This document shows positions 1 through 8,124 of a stretch of DNA of 51,426 nt, in pieces (position 1 is the first letter of the stretch; each line of letters opens with the position of its first letter). The notes under the pieces are model-generated. The model did no database searches and was not told the origin of the DNA. It worked only from the letters and a program-made list of their open reading frames with translations. Source of the DNA: an uncultured Gallionellaceae bacterium. GTDB lineage: Bacteria > Pseudomonadota > Gammaproteobacteria > Burkholderiales > Gallionellaceae. The stretch is taken from contig CAIRAO010000134.1 in NCBI GenBank assembly GCA_903876625.1, forward strand, positions 1-51,426, in the 5' to 3' direction. Position numbers and translations under genes: made by a program.

Positions 1-46
1 GATCACTATCGAATAAACGTAGGTTGTGTTGACGGGGTAGACTCAT
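1..46 (-). CDS. Unknown protein, N-terminal fragment cut by window edge
   Basis: An ATG at 46-44 on the minus strand follows a good Shine-Dalgarno (GGGAGAG, three bases before the start). It reads 15 residues, MSLPRQHNLRLFDSD, before the window ends. The start signal is clear, but the fragment is too short to name. It points the same way as the ars operon but is separated from arsA by an oppositely oriented gene, so membership in that operon is doubtful. Confidence 0.45.
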   Translation of the reverse strand, partial: MSLPRQHNLRLFDSD

Positions 47-393
47 TTTCTCTCCCGTTTAAGGTTTTTGATGGTGCTGCACTTTAGAATTAAGAATAAA
101 TGGGAAACCTAATGCTTAGAGTTGAATGCCGGCTTCTGTTTCATCAAGAAAATTTTACACGTTAGAATGAGTAAAAGGCGAAACCGGTCAAGATCTGCCT
201 CAGACCACTGACACTTATGTGGAAGTCTAAATTGGATACAAAGGCGATAACCCTACGTAACTTAGCTCAGTGTTATTGTTAGAAATCATGACCATCGGTT
301 CTGTTAGTGTACCCCTCCGATAACTTTTCTCTTGGCGCTAGGTATACAATTTGTGCTTCGTTATTACAGAATGTTGGCCACTTAAACGGAGGC

Positions 394-675
394 ATGTTGA
401 AACATCGAATTTTAAAAATACCAAACGGCTTAGAAATTGAGGTTTCTGGGATAGTAGGCAACGAGAAGCAACTTCTTGAAGCATTCAAAGAATGTCAGGA
501 GGGGAGGTGTTCTTGTCCTACGCAGGAATATCAGAAGCTCGGTTCACTTCAGGTCGAGCAGACAGCTGGAAAAATCAGTCTCCAGCTCAAATCGAAGGAG
601 GGGGCCCACTTAGATCAGGTCGAAATCGAACGTTGCTTGGATCACACCCAAGCACGAGTTAATTCACAGAAGTAA
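394..675 (+). CDS. Small hypothetical protein, convergent with arsA
   Basis: About 93 residues from ATG 394. The frame stays open upstream to a GTG at 307, which would give 122 residues. GGAGG at 388-392 is only one base from ATG 394, so the start is uncertain; TTG 397 is also possible. A CxEGRCxC segment and a C-terminal EIERCLDHT stretch give the protein several cysteines, so metal binding is possible but unproven. There is no signal peptide or membrane segment. Its 3' end overlaps the 3' end of arsA by 17 bases, tail to tail. I do not recognise the family. The composition and cysteine pattern look like a real protein rather than a shadow frame. Confidence 0.5.
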   Translation: MLKHRILKIPNGLEIEVSGIVGNEKQLLEAFKECQEGRCSCPTQEYQKLGSLQVEQTAGKISLQLKSKEGAHLDQVEIERCLDHTQARVNSQK

Positions 676-2446
676 CACCGCTTGCAGGATTTGCATCCTC
701 TGATAATTGCAACAAACGAGTCACGCCGATAGGTTCTTCTTTGAGTAGTGGCACAACGGCATATCTATGTGCATGTTGACTGGTTACTGCAGTGATTTCG
801 CGAAGCTCGTTTACCGCACGTTGTCTGAGCAATGTTGATTTCGTAGTTGCGGCTGCAATACTGTTGTTAATAACCCAAGCCCAAGGCTCAATACCTGCAC
901 GACGTAAGTCAGCCTGTAAATTGGCGGCTTCCAAGACGGGAGTCGTTTCGGCTAATGTGACGATAAGCACCTTGGTTTGTTTCTCATCTTGAAGTTGCAT
1001 CATTGGTGTTGTGAAGTTCATACCTTTGCTATCCATCTGGCGAGAAACTTCGCGATGATAAGCACCTGTTGCATCAAGCAATAACAAAGTGTGTCCCGTA
1101 GGCGCAGTATCCATCACTACGAATTTCTTACCCGCCTCACGGATGATGCGAGAGAACGCTTGAAAGACCGCAATTTCTTCTGTGCAAGGTGAGCGCAAAT
1201 CTTCTTCCAGCATTGCGCGACCTTGAGCATCCAGCTTCGCTCCTTTGGTCTCCAAAACATGCTGACGATAACGTTCTGTTTCAGCATGCGGGTCGATACG
1301 GCTCACGGTCAGATTATCGAGCGTGCCAATGAGAGTCTCTGTCAAATGTGCTGCCGGGTCTGAGGTGGTGAGATGTACGGGCAGTCCACGATGAGCCAAT
1401 TCAACCGCGATGGCAGCAGCGATGGTGGTTTTACCGACGCCTCCTTTTCCCATCAACATGACCAGCCCATGCTGATCTACCGCAATCAAATCGACTAATT
1501 TCGATAGGCTTGGTTCATGAAGCTTGATTGGCTCAGTTAGGATCGGTTGAAGCTGCGTTCGGGTATCCACCAGCAATTGGCGCAGTGCATCCAGGCCGAC
1601 CAGATTAAAGGACTTCAACATAACTTCGTCACGAGGTAATGTTTTTAGTACATCCGGGATAGCTGCCAAGGCGGCTTGTTCGCGCTTATAAATAGCGGCA
1701 GCAAGATCGTCATGATCAGCCTCTACCTTGGGCAGAATGCCATTGATGACAAGATATTGTTCACGAAGTCCAATAGCAGCAAGTTCTTCATGGGTGCGCA
1801 TTACTTCTCTCAAAGTGGCTTGTTGGGCACGAGCGACCAGAATCAGACGGGTACGTTTACCATCAGCCAGCGCATCGACCGCAGCTTTATATTGTTCGCG
1901 CTGTTTCTCCAATCCAGCCAAAGGGCCAAGGCAAGAAGCATCGCCTTTGCCTTCTTCAAGGAATCCGCTCCATGCACCCGGAAGTTGAAGCAGGCGGATG
2001 GTATGTCCAGTAGGCGCTGTGTCAAAAACGATGTGGTTGTATTTCTCAGTAAGTGCCGAGTTAATCAATAAAGCAGTGAATTCATCGAATGCCGCAATCT
2101 CAGTCGTACAAGCACCTGACAGTTGCTCTTCAATTCCTTTGACCACTGAATCAGGCAATACCCCGCGTACCGGACCAACGATACGGTCGCGATAAACTTG
2201 GGCTGCTGCCTGCGGATCGATCTCCAATGCGGACAAACGAGGTACGGCTGGAATGGAAGTGATGGTGTTGCCAATCGTAATTCCAAACACTTGTCCGACA
2301 TTAGAGGCCGGATCGGTGCTGACCAGCAACACACGCTTACCAGATTCCGCCAGTTGAATTGATGCGGCACAGGCTATCGAGGTTTTTCCGACACCCCCCT
2401 TGCCGGTGAAGAACAGAAAGCGTGGAGCCTGATCAAGAAATTTCAT
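659..2446 (-). CDS. arsA: Arsenite-translocating ATPase ArsA
   Basis: The 595-residue protein has the usual length of two-domain ArsA. It couples ATP hydrolysis to As(III)/Sb(III) extrusion through an ArsB-type membrane pump. Two homologous halves are visible, each with a P-loop GKGGVGKT (near residues 16 and 333) and a DTAPTGHT switch motif. Three cysteines expected to bind the metalloid are present, in the contexts SGACTTEIA, DASCLGPL and RSPCTEEIA. It is the last gene of the arsR-C-D-A operon, 21 bases after arsD, which delivers arsenite to it. No arsB or acr3 pump gene lies in the window, so the membrane partner must be encoded elsewhere or beyond the left edge. Confidence 0.95.
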   Translation of the reverse strand: MKFLDQAPRFLFFTGKGGVGKTSIACAASIQLAESGKRVLLVSTDPASNVGQVFGITIGNTITSIPAVPRLSALEIDPQAAAQVYRDRIVGPVRGVLPDSVVKGIEEQLSGACTTEIAAFDEFTALLINSALTEKYNHIVFDTAPTGHTIRLLQLPGAWSGFLEEGKGDASCLGPLAGLEKQREQYKAAVDALADGKRTRLILVARAQQATLREVMRTHEELAAIGLREQYLVINGILPKVEADHDDLAAAIYKREQAALAAIPDVLKTLPRDEVMLKSFNLVGLDALRQLLVDTRTQLQPILTEPIKLHEPSLSKLVDLIAVDQHGLVMLMGKGGVGKTTIAAAIAVELAHRGLPVHLTTSDPAAHLTETLIGTLDNLTVSRIDPHAETERYRQHVLETKGAKLDAQGRAMLEEDLRSPCTEEIAVFQAFSRIIREAGKKFVVMDTAPTGHTLLLLDATGAYHREVSRQMDSKGMNFTTPMMQLQDEKQTKVLIVTLAETTPVLEAANLQADLRRAGIEPWAWVINNSIAAATTKSTLLRQRAVNELREITAVTSQHAHRYAVVPLLKEEPIGVTRLLQLSEDANPASGVTSVN

Positions 2447-2467
2447 GGTGATGCCCTGAGCACAACA

Positions 2468-2833
2468 TTAACAGCATTTACTTCCTGAGCGGCATGCCTC
2501 TGTTTTGGACTCGGAAGATACAATCTCGCCTGATACACCTGCGAAGCGAGCCAATTCCTTTCGTGTAGGATAACGTCCCGCCATTGCGATCTCGCCATCC
2601 AGCAGAATCAACGGCAATCCTTCTGCACCTGAACGCTCCAGAAATGATTTCACTACAGCATTTTCAGCAAAGGACATGGGTTGTTGAGCAAGATTGAATC
2701 GCTCGATCTGTCCACCCGAATGCTTTAGCCAGTCTACATCGGCGCTGAAATCAACCAGTACCTGATCGACTTCAGTTCCGCATACGCCGGTACTGCAGCA
2801 AAGTGCAGGATCAAATACTTGAATTTTCTTCAT
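2468..2833 (-). CDS. arsD: Arsenite metallochaperone ArsD
   Basis: This 121-residue protein carries the ArsD signature near its N terminus: Cys12, Cys13 and Cys18 in a CCSTGVC context, which in the family bind As(III) and hand it to ArsA. A C-terminal cysteine cluster (CRSGSKCC) corresponds to the further vicinal cysteine pair of long ArsD proteins. The fold expected is thioredoxin-like. It sits between arsC and arsA in the usual order, and an AAGGAG-type ribosome site precedes the ATG. ArsD can also act as a weak repressor in some operons; nothing in the sequence tests that here. Confidence 0.93.
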   Translation of the reverse strand: MKKIQVFDPALCCSTGVCGTEVDQVLVDFSADVDWLKHSGGQIERFNLAQQPMSFAENAVVKSFLERSGAEGLPLILLDGEIAMAGRYPTRKELARFAGVSGEIVSSESKTEACRSGSKCC

Positions 2834-2843
2834 GTCGAACTCC

Positions 2844-3341
2844 TTAATCTTTTATACGTCCAATTTCAGTAAGTTTTTCTTTTAGTACTAGCTTATCCAG
2901 CTTGTCGACTGGTAAGCTCATGAATAACTGAATGCGTCGCGCTAATTGATCAGCAGCATGATTGAATGCCTTACGACGAGCTTCATCTCCTTCAATGTGT
3001 GCTGGATCAGGTATACCCCAATGCGCTGTCATGGGTTATCCGGGCCAGTATGGACAGACTTCGCCGGCAGCGTTATCGCATACAGTAAATACGAAATCGA
3101 GCTTTGGTGCATCGGGTGCGGCGAATTCATCCCAACTTTTGCTGCGTAAACCTTCGGTGCTGTATCCTTTTCCACTCAACCACTCCAACGCACCCGGATT
3201 GACTTTGCCGGCAGGATGACTGCCTGCGCTGTAAGCTTTAAATTTACCTTTTCCCAGTGTATTAAAAAGCACCTCACCCAAAATACTGCGGGCTGAATTG
3301 CCGGTACACAGTACCAGTATGTTGTATTGTTTTTCAGACAT
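2844..3341 (-). pseudogene. arsC: Arsenate reductase ArsC interrupted by an in-frame stop
   Basis: Thioredoxin-coupled type arsenate reductase related to low-molecular-weight phosphatases. The ATG at 3341 has a good AAAGGA site. The N-terminal part has the catalytic P-loop CTGNSAR (Cx5R) and a later [15 protein letters not shown] segment. The codon after that is TAA (complement of 3036-3038). The same frame then continues with P-MTAHWGIPDP and a normal ArsC C terminus to 2844. Family members usually read WPGQPMTAHWG, so a single Gln (CAA) to TAA change explains the break; no frameshift is needed. The ATG at 3032 could restart translation and give two fragments. The missing C-terminal third holds conserved helices, so the truncated product is probably inactive. 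Confidence 0.9.
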
Positions 3342-3360
3342 TTGATTTTCCTTTATCAAG

Positions 3361-3684
3361 TTAGCATTTATTAATTGGCGCGCATTGTGCGCTATCACCC
3401 GCACAACAGTTCTCCGTCAGATAATCCACCAAGCCATTCATTACATCAAAGTTTGCCGCGTAATATATGAAGCGCCCGTCTTGTGTGCTTTCTACAAGTC
3501 CCGCATGATTTAGCGCCTTGAAATGAAAAGACAACGACGCAGGTGGCGCTTTCAATTTATCAGCCACCTGACCCGCTGCCATGCCTCCCTTGCCTTTCGC
3601 TACAAGCATGCGGTAGATCGCTAGTCGCGTTGGCTGTGCCAATGCAGCAAGGGCTTTAACTACTTGGTCGGGTTTCATTTTCAT
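3361..3684 (-). CDS. arsR: Arsenic-responsive repressor ArsR
   Basis: A 107-residue winged-helix repressor of the ArsR/SmtB family. The recognition helix region reads [18 protein letters not shown] around residues 47-64. Instead of the CVC motif of plasmid R773 ArsR, the inducer-binding cysteines appear to lie at the C terminus (Cys93, Cys94, Cys101, Cys107). This resembles the Acidithiobacillus-type ArsR, which uses a C-terminal vicinal pair plus a third cysteine. It is the first gene of the operon and probably represses its own promoter at 3711-3739. No clear Shine-Dalgarno precedes ATG 3684; Met3 at 3678 is an alternative start. Confidence 0.93.
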   Translation of the reverse strand: MKMKPDQVVKALAALAQPTRLAIYRMLVAKGKGGMAAGQVADKLKAPPASLSFHFKALNHAGLVESTQDGRFIYYAANFDVMNGLVDYLTENCCAGDSAQCAPINKC

Positions 3685-3739
3685 AATGATATAATTTGAT
3701 TGTTTAACAAATATTAAAATGATATAAAAGATAAGTCAA
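3685..3739 (-). promoter_or_regulatory. ars operon promoter and probable ArsR operator
   Basis: On the minus strand, TTGACT (complement of 3734-3739), a 17-base spacer and TAATAT (complement of 3711-3716) form a near-consensus sigma-70 promoter about 30 bases upstream of arsR. The ten-base word AATGATATAA occurs twice on the plus strand, at 3685-3694 and 3718-3727, 33 bases apart. The copies flank the start point and overlap the spacer, which suits an ArsR operator. The promoter is well supported; the operator assignment is inference. Confidence 0.75.
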
Positions 3740-3897
3740 TAAGCAGACATCCCTAAGTCGCTACGGAGTTGCCTTGCAAATAAATATATAATGTAAATCG
3801 GATGGCCGCTGCCCGATACTGGATACTCGCAACCTGAATAAAGTGTGAATCCTCGAAGGCTTGAGGAAGCGCCCTCTGAAGTTTGCGCAGTGACCTC

Positions 3898-3948
3898 CTA
3901 CGCCAGACTAACCAAGCCCAATACGATCAATAACGAATTCATTTTCAT
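3898..3948 (-). other. Signal-peptide-like 16-codon ORF in the 3740-3996 gap
   Basis: ATG 3948, preceded by AAAGGATG, reads MKMNSLLIVLGLVSLA and then stops at TAG. It looks like the first half of a signal peptide or a decayed exported protein, lying 49 bases downstream of the exported-protein gene on the same strand. The frame after the stop shows no recognisable protein. The rest of 3740-3996 shows nothing else. It may be chance. Confidence 0.25.
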
Positions 3949-3996
3949 GACACATCCTTTCAATAACTCGTTGTAGGAGGAAAGCATTCGGGTGAA

Positions 3997-5475
3997 TCAA
4001 TTTTTTATGCTAAAGAACCGATCCGTACCATCAACACTCTGCATGTTGATTGACGAGGAATAAAGGAACGGTCCTTTGGGTTCAGTCGGATCGATCTTGC
4101 GCATAGCCATCAAGGTCTGCTTCTGTTGAGGACTCAAGGTTTGACCAACCGTTGCGAAGGCCGTTGCATAGAGGTATGACAGGTTTCCGTCCAACTCACC
4201 GTATCTCTTGGAAAGTGCCAGTATCTTGTTCTGGTCGGCCGCCTCACCCTCGAGAAATCTGCGCAGTTCAGTGGAGATCGCGCGACGGATGCGTACGATC
4301 TCACTCAGGTTTTGGCGTTGGAGATCAGGCAATACGGTGATCTGGTGACGTTGGCTGTCATTCAAAGTCGCAATGAAGTTTTCTCCGCTATTACCAGTCA
4401 GCGTGGTGCTGATCGAGTAGTCACGTTTGCCCATTGCAGGGGCGGTCTTCATGCCAAAACCACCAAAGTACATACCGTGCCGCTCGGGGCAGAAATAGCT
4501 GTCGGCCTCGATTGAACCCGCATACCAAGAAAACATTTCGCTGGCGTAAGTCATCACGGCCACATTGACTTCATGCGACATGCTTCGACGATCTAGGGGT
4601 TCGGCAACATTCGGCCAGGTAGCGGAATCGCCAAATTTGAGTTGAGCAACTGACGTCTTTTGGGTTGGTGTCAGACTGCGAAGCACGGTGGCCATCACCT
4701 TGGCTCTTTCGTAGGAGAGCTTGCCGTCCAGTGCATAGAGGTCAGCCGAATATTTCATCACCACCTGTCTGTCTAAACCTGCACTGCCGGTGGGTAGCTT
4801 GCCTTCGAGATTGAGGCGGAATGCTTTGATCAGCGGAAGACGCATTTCCGCAAAATGCCGAATGTCGGCTTGCTGCCCCACTGCCAGAGTAAGCAACTGA
4901 GCTTTCTGGCCATCGTTGAGGATAGTCAGCATGTTGTGGGCGATCTTGGTCAGAAAGCTGGTGTTATGGCCGCCCTCCCGAGCATCGATGTCGCGCATGT
5001 ATTGGAAACCGAAGTAGTCCGAGACCTTGCCTGGAGGCAGGAAGGTATCGTAGCCGAAATCGCCGGTCAGAAAAGCTAGGCCGTCGAAGGCGATGGTGTT
5101 GAGTTGAGCTCGGTCCGAAATCGCTTGTTCGAGCGAGTATTTTCCCCCACGGTCACTCGAAGTCTCGACACGGATTGACTGATTAGCTTTATCGAAATAT
5201 TCAGTACCGCCAATAGCCTGTTGATGTCGCAAACTCTGAACGGGTCTGGCAACTAGACCATTGGGCGATTCGACACAGGTTGCTGCAACAGCGCCATCGC
5301 GTGTGGTGTGCTGAAAGATGTCACCCGACTTCTTTCCTCGACAGTCTTCGTAGGCTTGCGGAGGCGGCTCATGCCCCCTTTGTGCTCCACCTCCTGGTTG
5401 CTGTTGGTCTTGGGCTATGACGGATGAGGTAATACAATTTAAGGCAAAGGCCAGTGCTGTCAGTGTCGTTTTCAT
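3997..5475 (-). CDS. Exported protein with repeated LTxxQ-like motifs, paralogue A
   Basis: The 492-residue protein begins with a signal peptide (about 21 residues, ending VIAQ). A short PPPQAYEDCRGKKSGD segment with two cysteines follows at about residues 36-70. The large C-terminal part is clearly homologous to the lipoprotein encoded upstream at 5540-7249: both contain LPPGKxxDYxGFQYxRD-like, GHNTSFLT, SIEADxYFCPERHG and YGELDGxxxY blocks. Elements resembling the LTxxQ motif of Spy/CpxP periplasmic chaperones recur (LNDGQKAQL, LTPTQKTSV, LNDSQRHQI, LSPQQKQTL). This suggests an all-helical periplasmic fold, by inference only. The gene is 64 bases downstream of its paralogue and probably co-transcribed, next to a two-component system. 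I do not recognise a named family. Confidence 0.8.
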   Translation of the reverse strand: MKTTLTALAFALNCITSSVIAQDQQQPGGGAQRGHEPPPQAYEDCRGKKSGDIFQHTTRDGAVAATCVESPNGLVARPVQSLRHQQAIGGTEYFDKANQSIRVETSSDRGGKYSLEQAISDRAQLNTIAFDGLAFLTGDFGYDTFLPPGKVSDYFGFQYMRDIDAREGGHNTSFLTKIAHNMLTILNDGQKAQLLTLAVGQQADIRHFAEMRLPLIKAFRLNLEGKLPTGSAGLDRQVVMKYSADLYALDGKLSYERAKVMATVLRSLTPTQKTSVAQLKFGDSATWPNVAEPLDRRSMSHEVNVAVMTYASEMFSWYAGSIEADSYFCPERHGMYFGGFGMKTAPAMGKRDYSISTTLTGNSGENFIATLNDSQRHQITVLPDLQRQNLSEIVRIRRAISTELRRFLEGEAADQNKILALSKRYGELDGNLSYLYATAFATVGQTLSPQQKQTLMAMRKIDPTEPKGPFLYSSSINMQSVDGTDRFFSIKN

Positions 5476-5539
5476 TTCTAGCTTCCTTTTATATATTGAC
5501 TATTATCGGAGTTGATCACTTTATGGGTCAAAAATTGGC

Positions 5540-7249
5540 TTACTGAAACAGTGCATCTGTATTGCCGATATAGCCAGTGGCAGTGGCATCTGAAATAACC
5601 GCCGAATACAGGTATGGCGTGGCCGTATAGGTGAAATCAAACGTTCCGCCAGTGGTGTATGTGCCTGCCATGATGGATGCACGCAGAGCCATCAGTTTGT
5701 CTTGTTGTGATGTTGTCAGCGTCTTGTACACGTTGGCCATGACCGTTGCGTAGTTGTAGTTGTTTTCGCCATCAAGCTCACCATAGGTCCCGGAAAGGGC
5801 GAGAACCTGGGTTTTTACCAAGCCGTCGGTGTCAGCAGTGGTCAGTAGTGCTCGCAGCAGGGTGGCAATTTTCGTTCTGATGTCAACGATGTTGTTTTTG
5901 ACGCCACTGGCTAGGGTGGTTGTGTTGGCATAGAGATTGTTCCGCTGAACATCAACCAGACTTGACATCAATGCAGCCTGGCTGGCGTCCACGTAGCCGT
6001 AGGTGCTATCACTGAGTGCCCTGCCCGCGTTGGCGGTAAGTTGCTCGTTGATGCTGTATCCTTCGTGTCCGATGGCAGGAGCATCTTTCATAAAGAACGA
6101 ACCGAAATAGGTGCCGTGGCGTTCTGGGCAAAAGTAGACATCAGCTTCGATGGAACCGGTGTACCAGCTGAACAGGTCGCTGGCGTAAGAATAGATAGCA
6201 ACCATGTCAACCCCGGGACCAAGGGCGCTTTTCTTAGTGTCAACAGCTGTTTTGATCGGGTCAATACTGGTGTCAGGCCACGATGCCCAACCCTTTCCCT
6301 TCATGTTTGCAAGATAGGCAATCTGGTCTGTGGTGAGCGAATTAAGCACCGCTGCATATAGCACAGCACGGTAGTAGCTGACCTGACCGTCAATAAGGTA
6401 GAGCTCTTTAGAAGCGGCTTTGATCGCAGTAAGGCTCAACCCAGTGGTGCCGCTGGGTAGGTCGCTTAGCATTAGACGACGGAATGCCTTCATCAGCGGA
6501 AATCGTTTGGCGCCATAAGATGAAAAATCCGCATTCTGTGCTGTAGCCAATGCCGTCAATTGTGCCATCTGGGCGTCATTGAGAATGTAAAGGACGTTCT
6601 CGGCAATGCGGGTCAAAAAACTAGTGTTGTGCCCCATGTTGTCCGGGTCGTTGTCACGCAGGTACTGGAATCCAGTGTAGTCGGCAATTTTGCCAGGAGG
6701 GAAGAAAGATTGGGATCCTAGGTTGCCGGTCATCATAGCCATTGCCGAAAAGGCAAGGGTCGTATTTTGAGCTTGGTCTGATAATGTTTGAGCCATATTC
6801 ATGGAAACGCCGGTGGTGTTCATGGTGATGGTTCCGGCATCGGTTGTTTGTCCGGCAATTATAGAAATATTGTTGGCGGCACCTTTGTGGGTTATTGAGC
6901 TGGAAGCGTCAAGCGCTTCTACAGTAACCGTGCGCCCAGTACCAGCGGCAACCCCGCTGACTGCCAGCGATCCGGCGGAAGCAGCAAAGCTCTGCTGTAC
7001 TGAAGTCATGCCAGTGGCGGAGACAGTAACACGAATGGTTGCGACCCCCGCTGGTGCAAATGCAGCGTTATTGGAGGCAGAATTGGTCGATGTTTGTAGC
7101 CATAACAGAGCCACGACAATCGAACCGGATGTCGATGTTGAAGAAGGTACATTACTTGTCGAATTGCTGCCCCCGCTTGCAAGGCAGCCGGTTAGTGCAA
7201 TAGCTGCAAAAACAAAAATATAGAGCAACAGTAATTTTTTCCCGGACAT
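5540..7249 (-). CDS. Lipoprotein with repeated LTxxQ-like motifs, paralogue B
   Basis: The start is placed at ATG 7249, eight bases after AGAGG; an in-frame GTG at 7258 is less likely. The protein is 569 residues. Its N terminus is a lipoprotein signal with lipobox LTGC near residue 22, then a Ser/Thr-rich linker. A beta-rich segment at roughly residues 40-150 (SIVVALLW, VTVSATGMTSVQQSF, ITMNTTGVS) resembles a carboxypeptidase-regulatory or Ig-like domain. The C-terminal 400 residues match paralogue A, with the same FPPGK, GHNTSFLT, EADVYFCPERHG and YGELDGENNYNYA blocks and LNDAQ, LTTDQ and LTTSQ elements. It is divergent from the response-regulator gene and a probable target of it. Function unknown. 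Confidence 0.8.
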   Translation of the reverse strand: MSGKKLLLLYIFVFAAIALTGCLASGGSNSTSNVPSSTSTSGSIVVALLWLQTSTNSASNNAAFAPAGVATIRVTVSATGMTSVQQSFAASAGSLAVSGVAAGTGRTVTVEALDASSSITHKGAANNISIIAGQTTDAGTITMNTTGVSMNMAQTLSDQAQNTTLAFSAMAMMTGNLGSQSFFPPGKIADYTGFQYLRDNDPDNMGHNTSFLTRIAENVLYILNDAQMAQLTALATAQNADFSSYGAKRFPLMKAFRRLMLSDLPSGTTGLSLTAIKAASKELYLIDGQVSYYRAVLYAAVLNSLTTDQIAYLANMKGKGWASWPDTSIDPIKTAVDTKKSALGPGVDMVAIYSYASDLFSWYTGSIEADVYFCPERHGTYFGSFFMKDAPAIGHEGYSINEQLTANAGRALSDSTYGYVDASQAALMSSLVDVQRNNLYANTTTLASGVKNNIVDIRTKIATLLRALLTTADTDGLVKTQVLALSGTYGELDGENNYNYATVMANVYKTLTTSQQDKLMALRASIMAGTYTTGGTFDFTYTATPYLYSAVISDATATGYIGNTDALFQ

Positions 7250-7374
7250 GATATTCACCTCTCAGAAGTAATGTTTAATGTGTCAATGCAACTAAATAAC
7301 AGATTGCTACTTAAAGTTGTGTTCTGACGACTGACACAGTACTCAGCTCAAATTACATTATCCACGGCCATTTG

Positions 7375-7390
7375 ATTACAGTTTTGTAAT
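7375..7390. promoter_or_regulatory. Inverted repeat ATTACA-N4-TGTAAT before the response regulator
   Basis: A perfect 6+4+6 inverted repeat lies in the 188-base divergent intergenic region between the lipoprotein gene (7249) and the response-regulator gene (7438), about 50 bases before the latter. It resembles boxes bound by copper/heavy-metal OmpR-type regulators (CATTACA...TGTAATG). An autoregulatory site controlling both directions is an inference. Confidence 0.45.
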
Positions 7391-7437
7391 GGAATGTTTC
7401 ACTCCGCAGCGCTATTCTTCGCAATGGGAGCAAGAAT

Positions 7438-8124
7438 ATGAGATTGTTACTCGTCGAAGATGAAAAGAAAATTGCCGACTTCGTATGTGCCGGCTTTAAG
7501 GAGCAGGGTTTTGTTGTTGACCACTGCGACAATGGTTCTGTGGGCTTTGATTATGCGAGTCAAGGTGGCTATGACGTCATAGTTTTAGACATCATGTTGC
7601 CGGGACGTGACGGTCTTTCAATTCTTAAAGGATTGCGCAAAGCGGGAGATGCAACCCCCATCATCCTGCTGACAGCCCGCAACGAACTTGAAGACCGCAT
7701 CGAAGGTTTGTCTCTTGGTGCCGACGACTATCTTGCCAAACCATTTTTTGTCGAGGAATTGATTGCCCGCGTCCATGCGCTGATGAGGCGCGTTTCGGGT
7801 GAGCGACAAAACATTCTTGTCGTCGGTGACTTACATCTTGACCGAATTTCTCGAGAGGCTAAGTGGTGTGGAAAGTCTGTTGACCTCACTAGCCGCGAAT
7901 TCAATTTGATCGAATACCTGATGCGTTCTCCCGGTCGTGTCTTTACGCGCACCCAAATTCTCGAACATGTGTGGGGTTACGACTTTGATCCCAGTACCAA
8001 TGTGGTTGATGTCTGCATACAGCGAATTCGCAAAAAAATGTCTGTTATTGGTATCGATGACGAAGGTGAATCCCCCATCGAAAGCATTCGCGGTGTGGGT
8101 TACCGCTTTTGTAAACAGCCATGA
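7438..8124 (+). CDS. OmpR/PhoB-family response regulator
   Basis: This 228-residue regulator has a receiver domain (residues 1-120). Acidic pocket residues lie in VEDE, the phospho-acceptor is Asp51 in VLDIMLPG, the Thr is in LLTARN and the Lys in LAKPF. A C-terminal winged-helix DNA-binding domain covers residues 130-225 (LTSREFNLIEYL, VDVCIQRIRKKM, IRGVGYRF). GGGAGC upstream sets the start. It overlaps the kinase gene by ATGA, so the two are translationally coupled. The pair resembles QseBC/CusRS-type systems. The adjacent divergent exported proteins are the most likely local targets. The signal is unknown. Confidence 0.93.
   Translation: MRLLLVEDEKKIADFVCAGFKEQGFVVDHCDNGSVGFDYASQGGYDVIVLDIMLPGRDGLSILKGLRKAGDATPIILLTARNELEDRIEGLSLGADDYLAKPFFVEELIARVHALMRRVSGERQNILVVGDLHLDRISREAKWCGKSVDLTSREFNLIEYLMRSPGRVFTRTQILEHVWGYDFDPSTNVVDVCIQRIRKKMSVIGIDDEGESPIESIRGVGYRFCKQP

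Noticed and set aside
47-393. Possible gene or RNA upstream of the first plus-strand gene
   Set aside because: No tRNA-like fold, no clear promoter and no protein-like frame could be supported there.
2844-3032. 62-residue open frame as an independent small gene
   Set aside because: It is the in-frame C-terminal third of arsC after a nonsense codon, so it was merged into the pseudogene.
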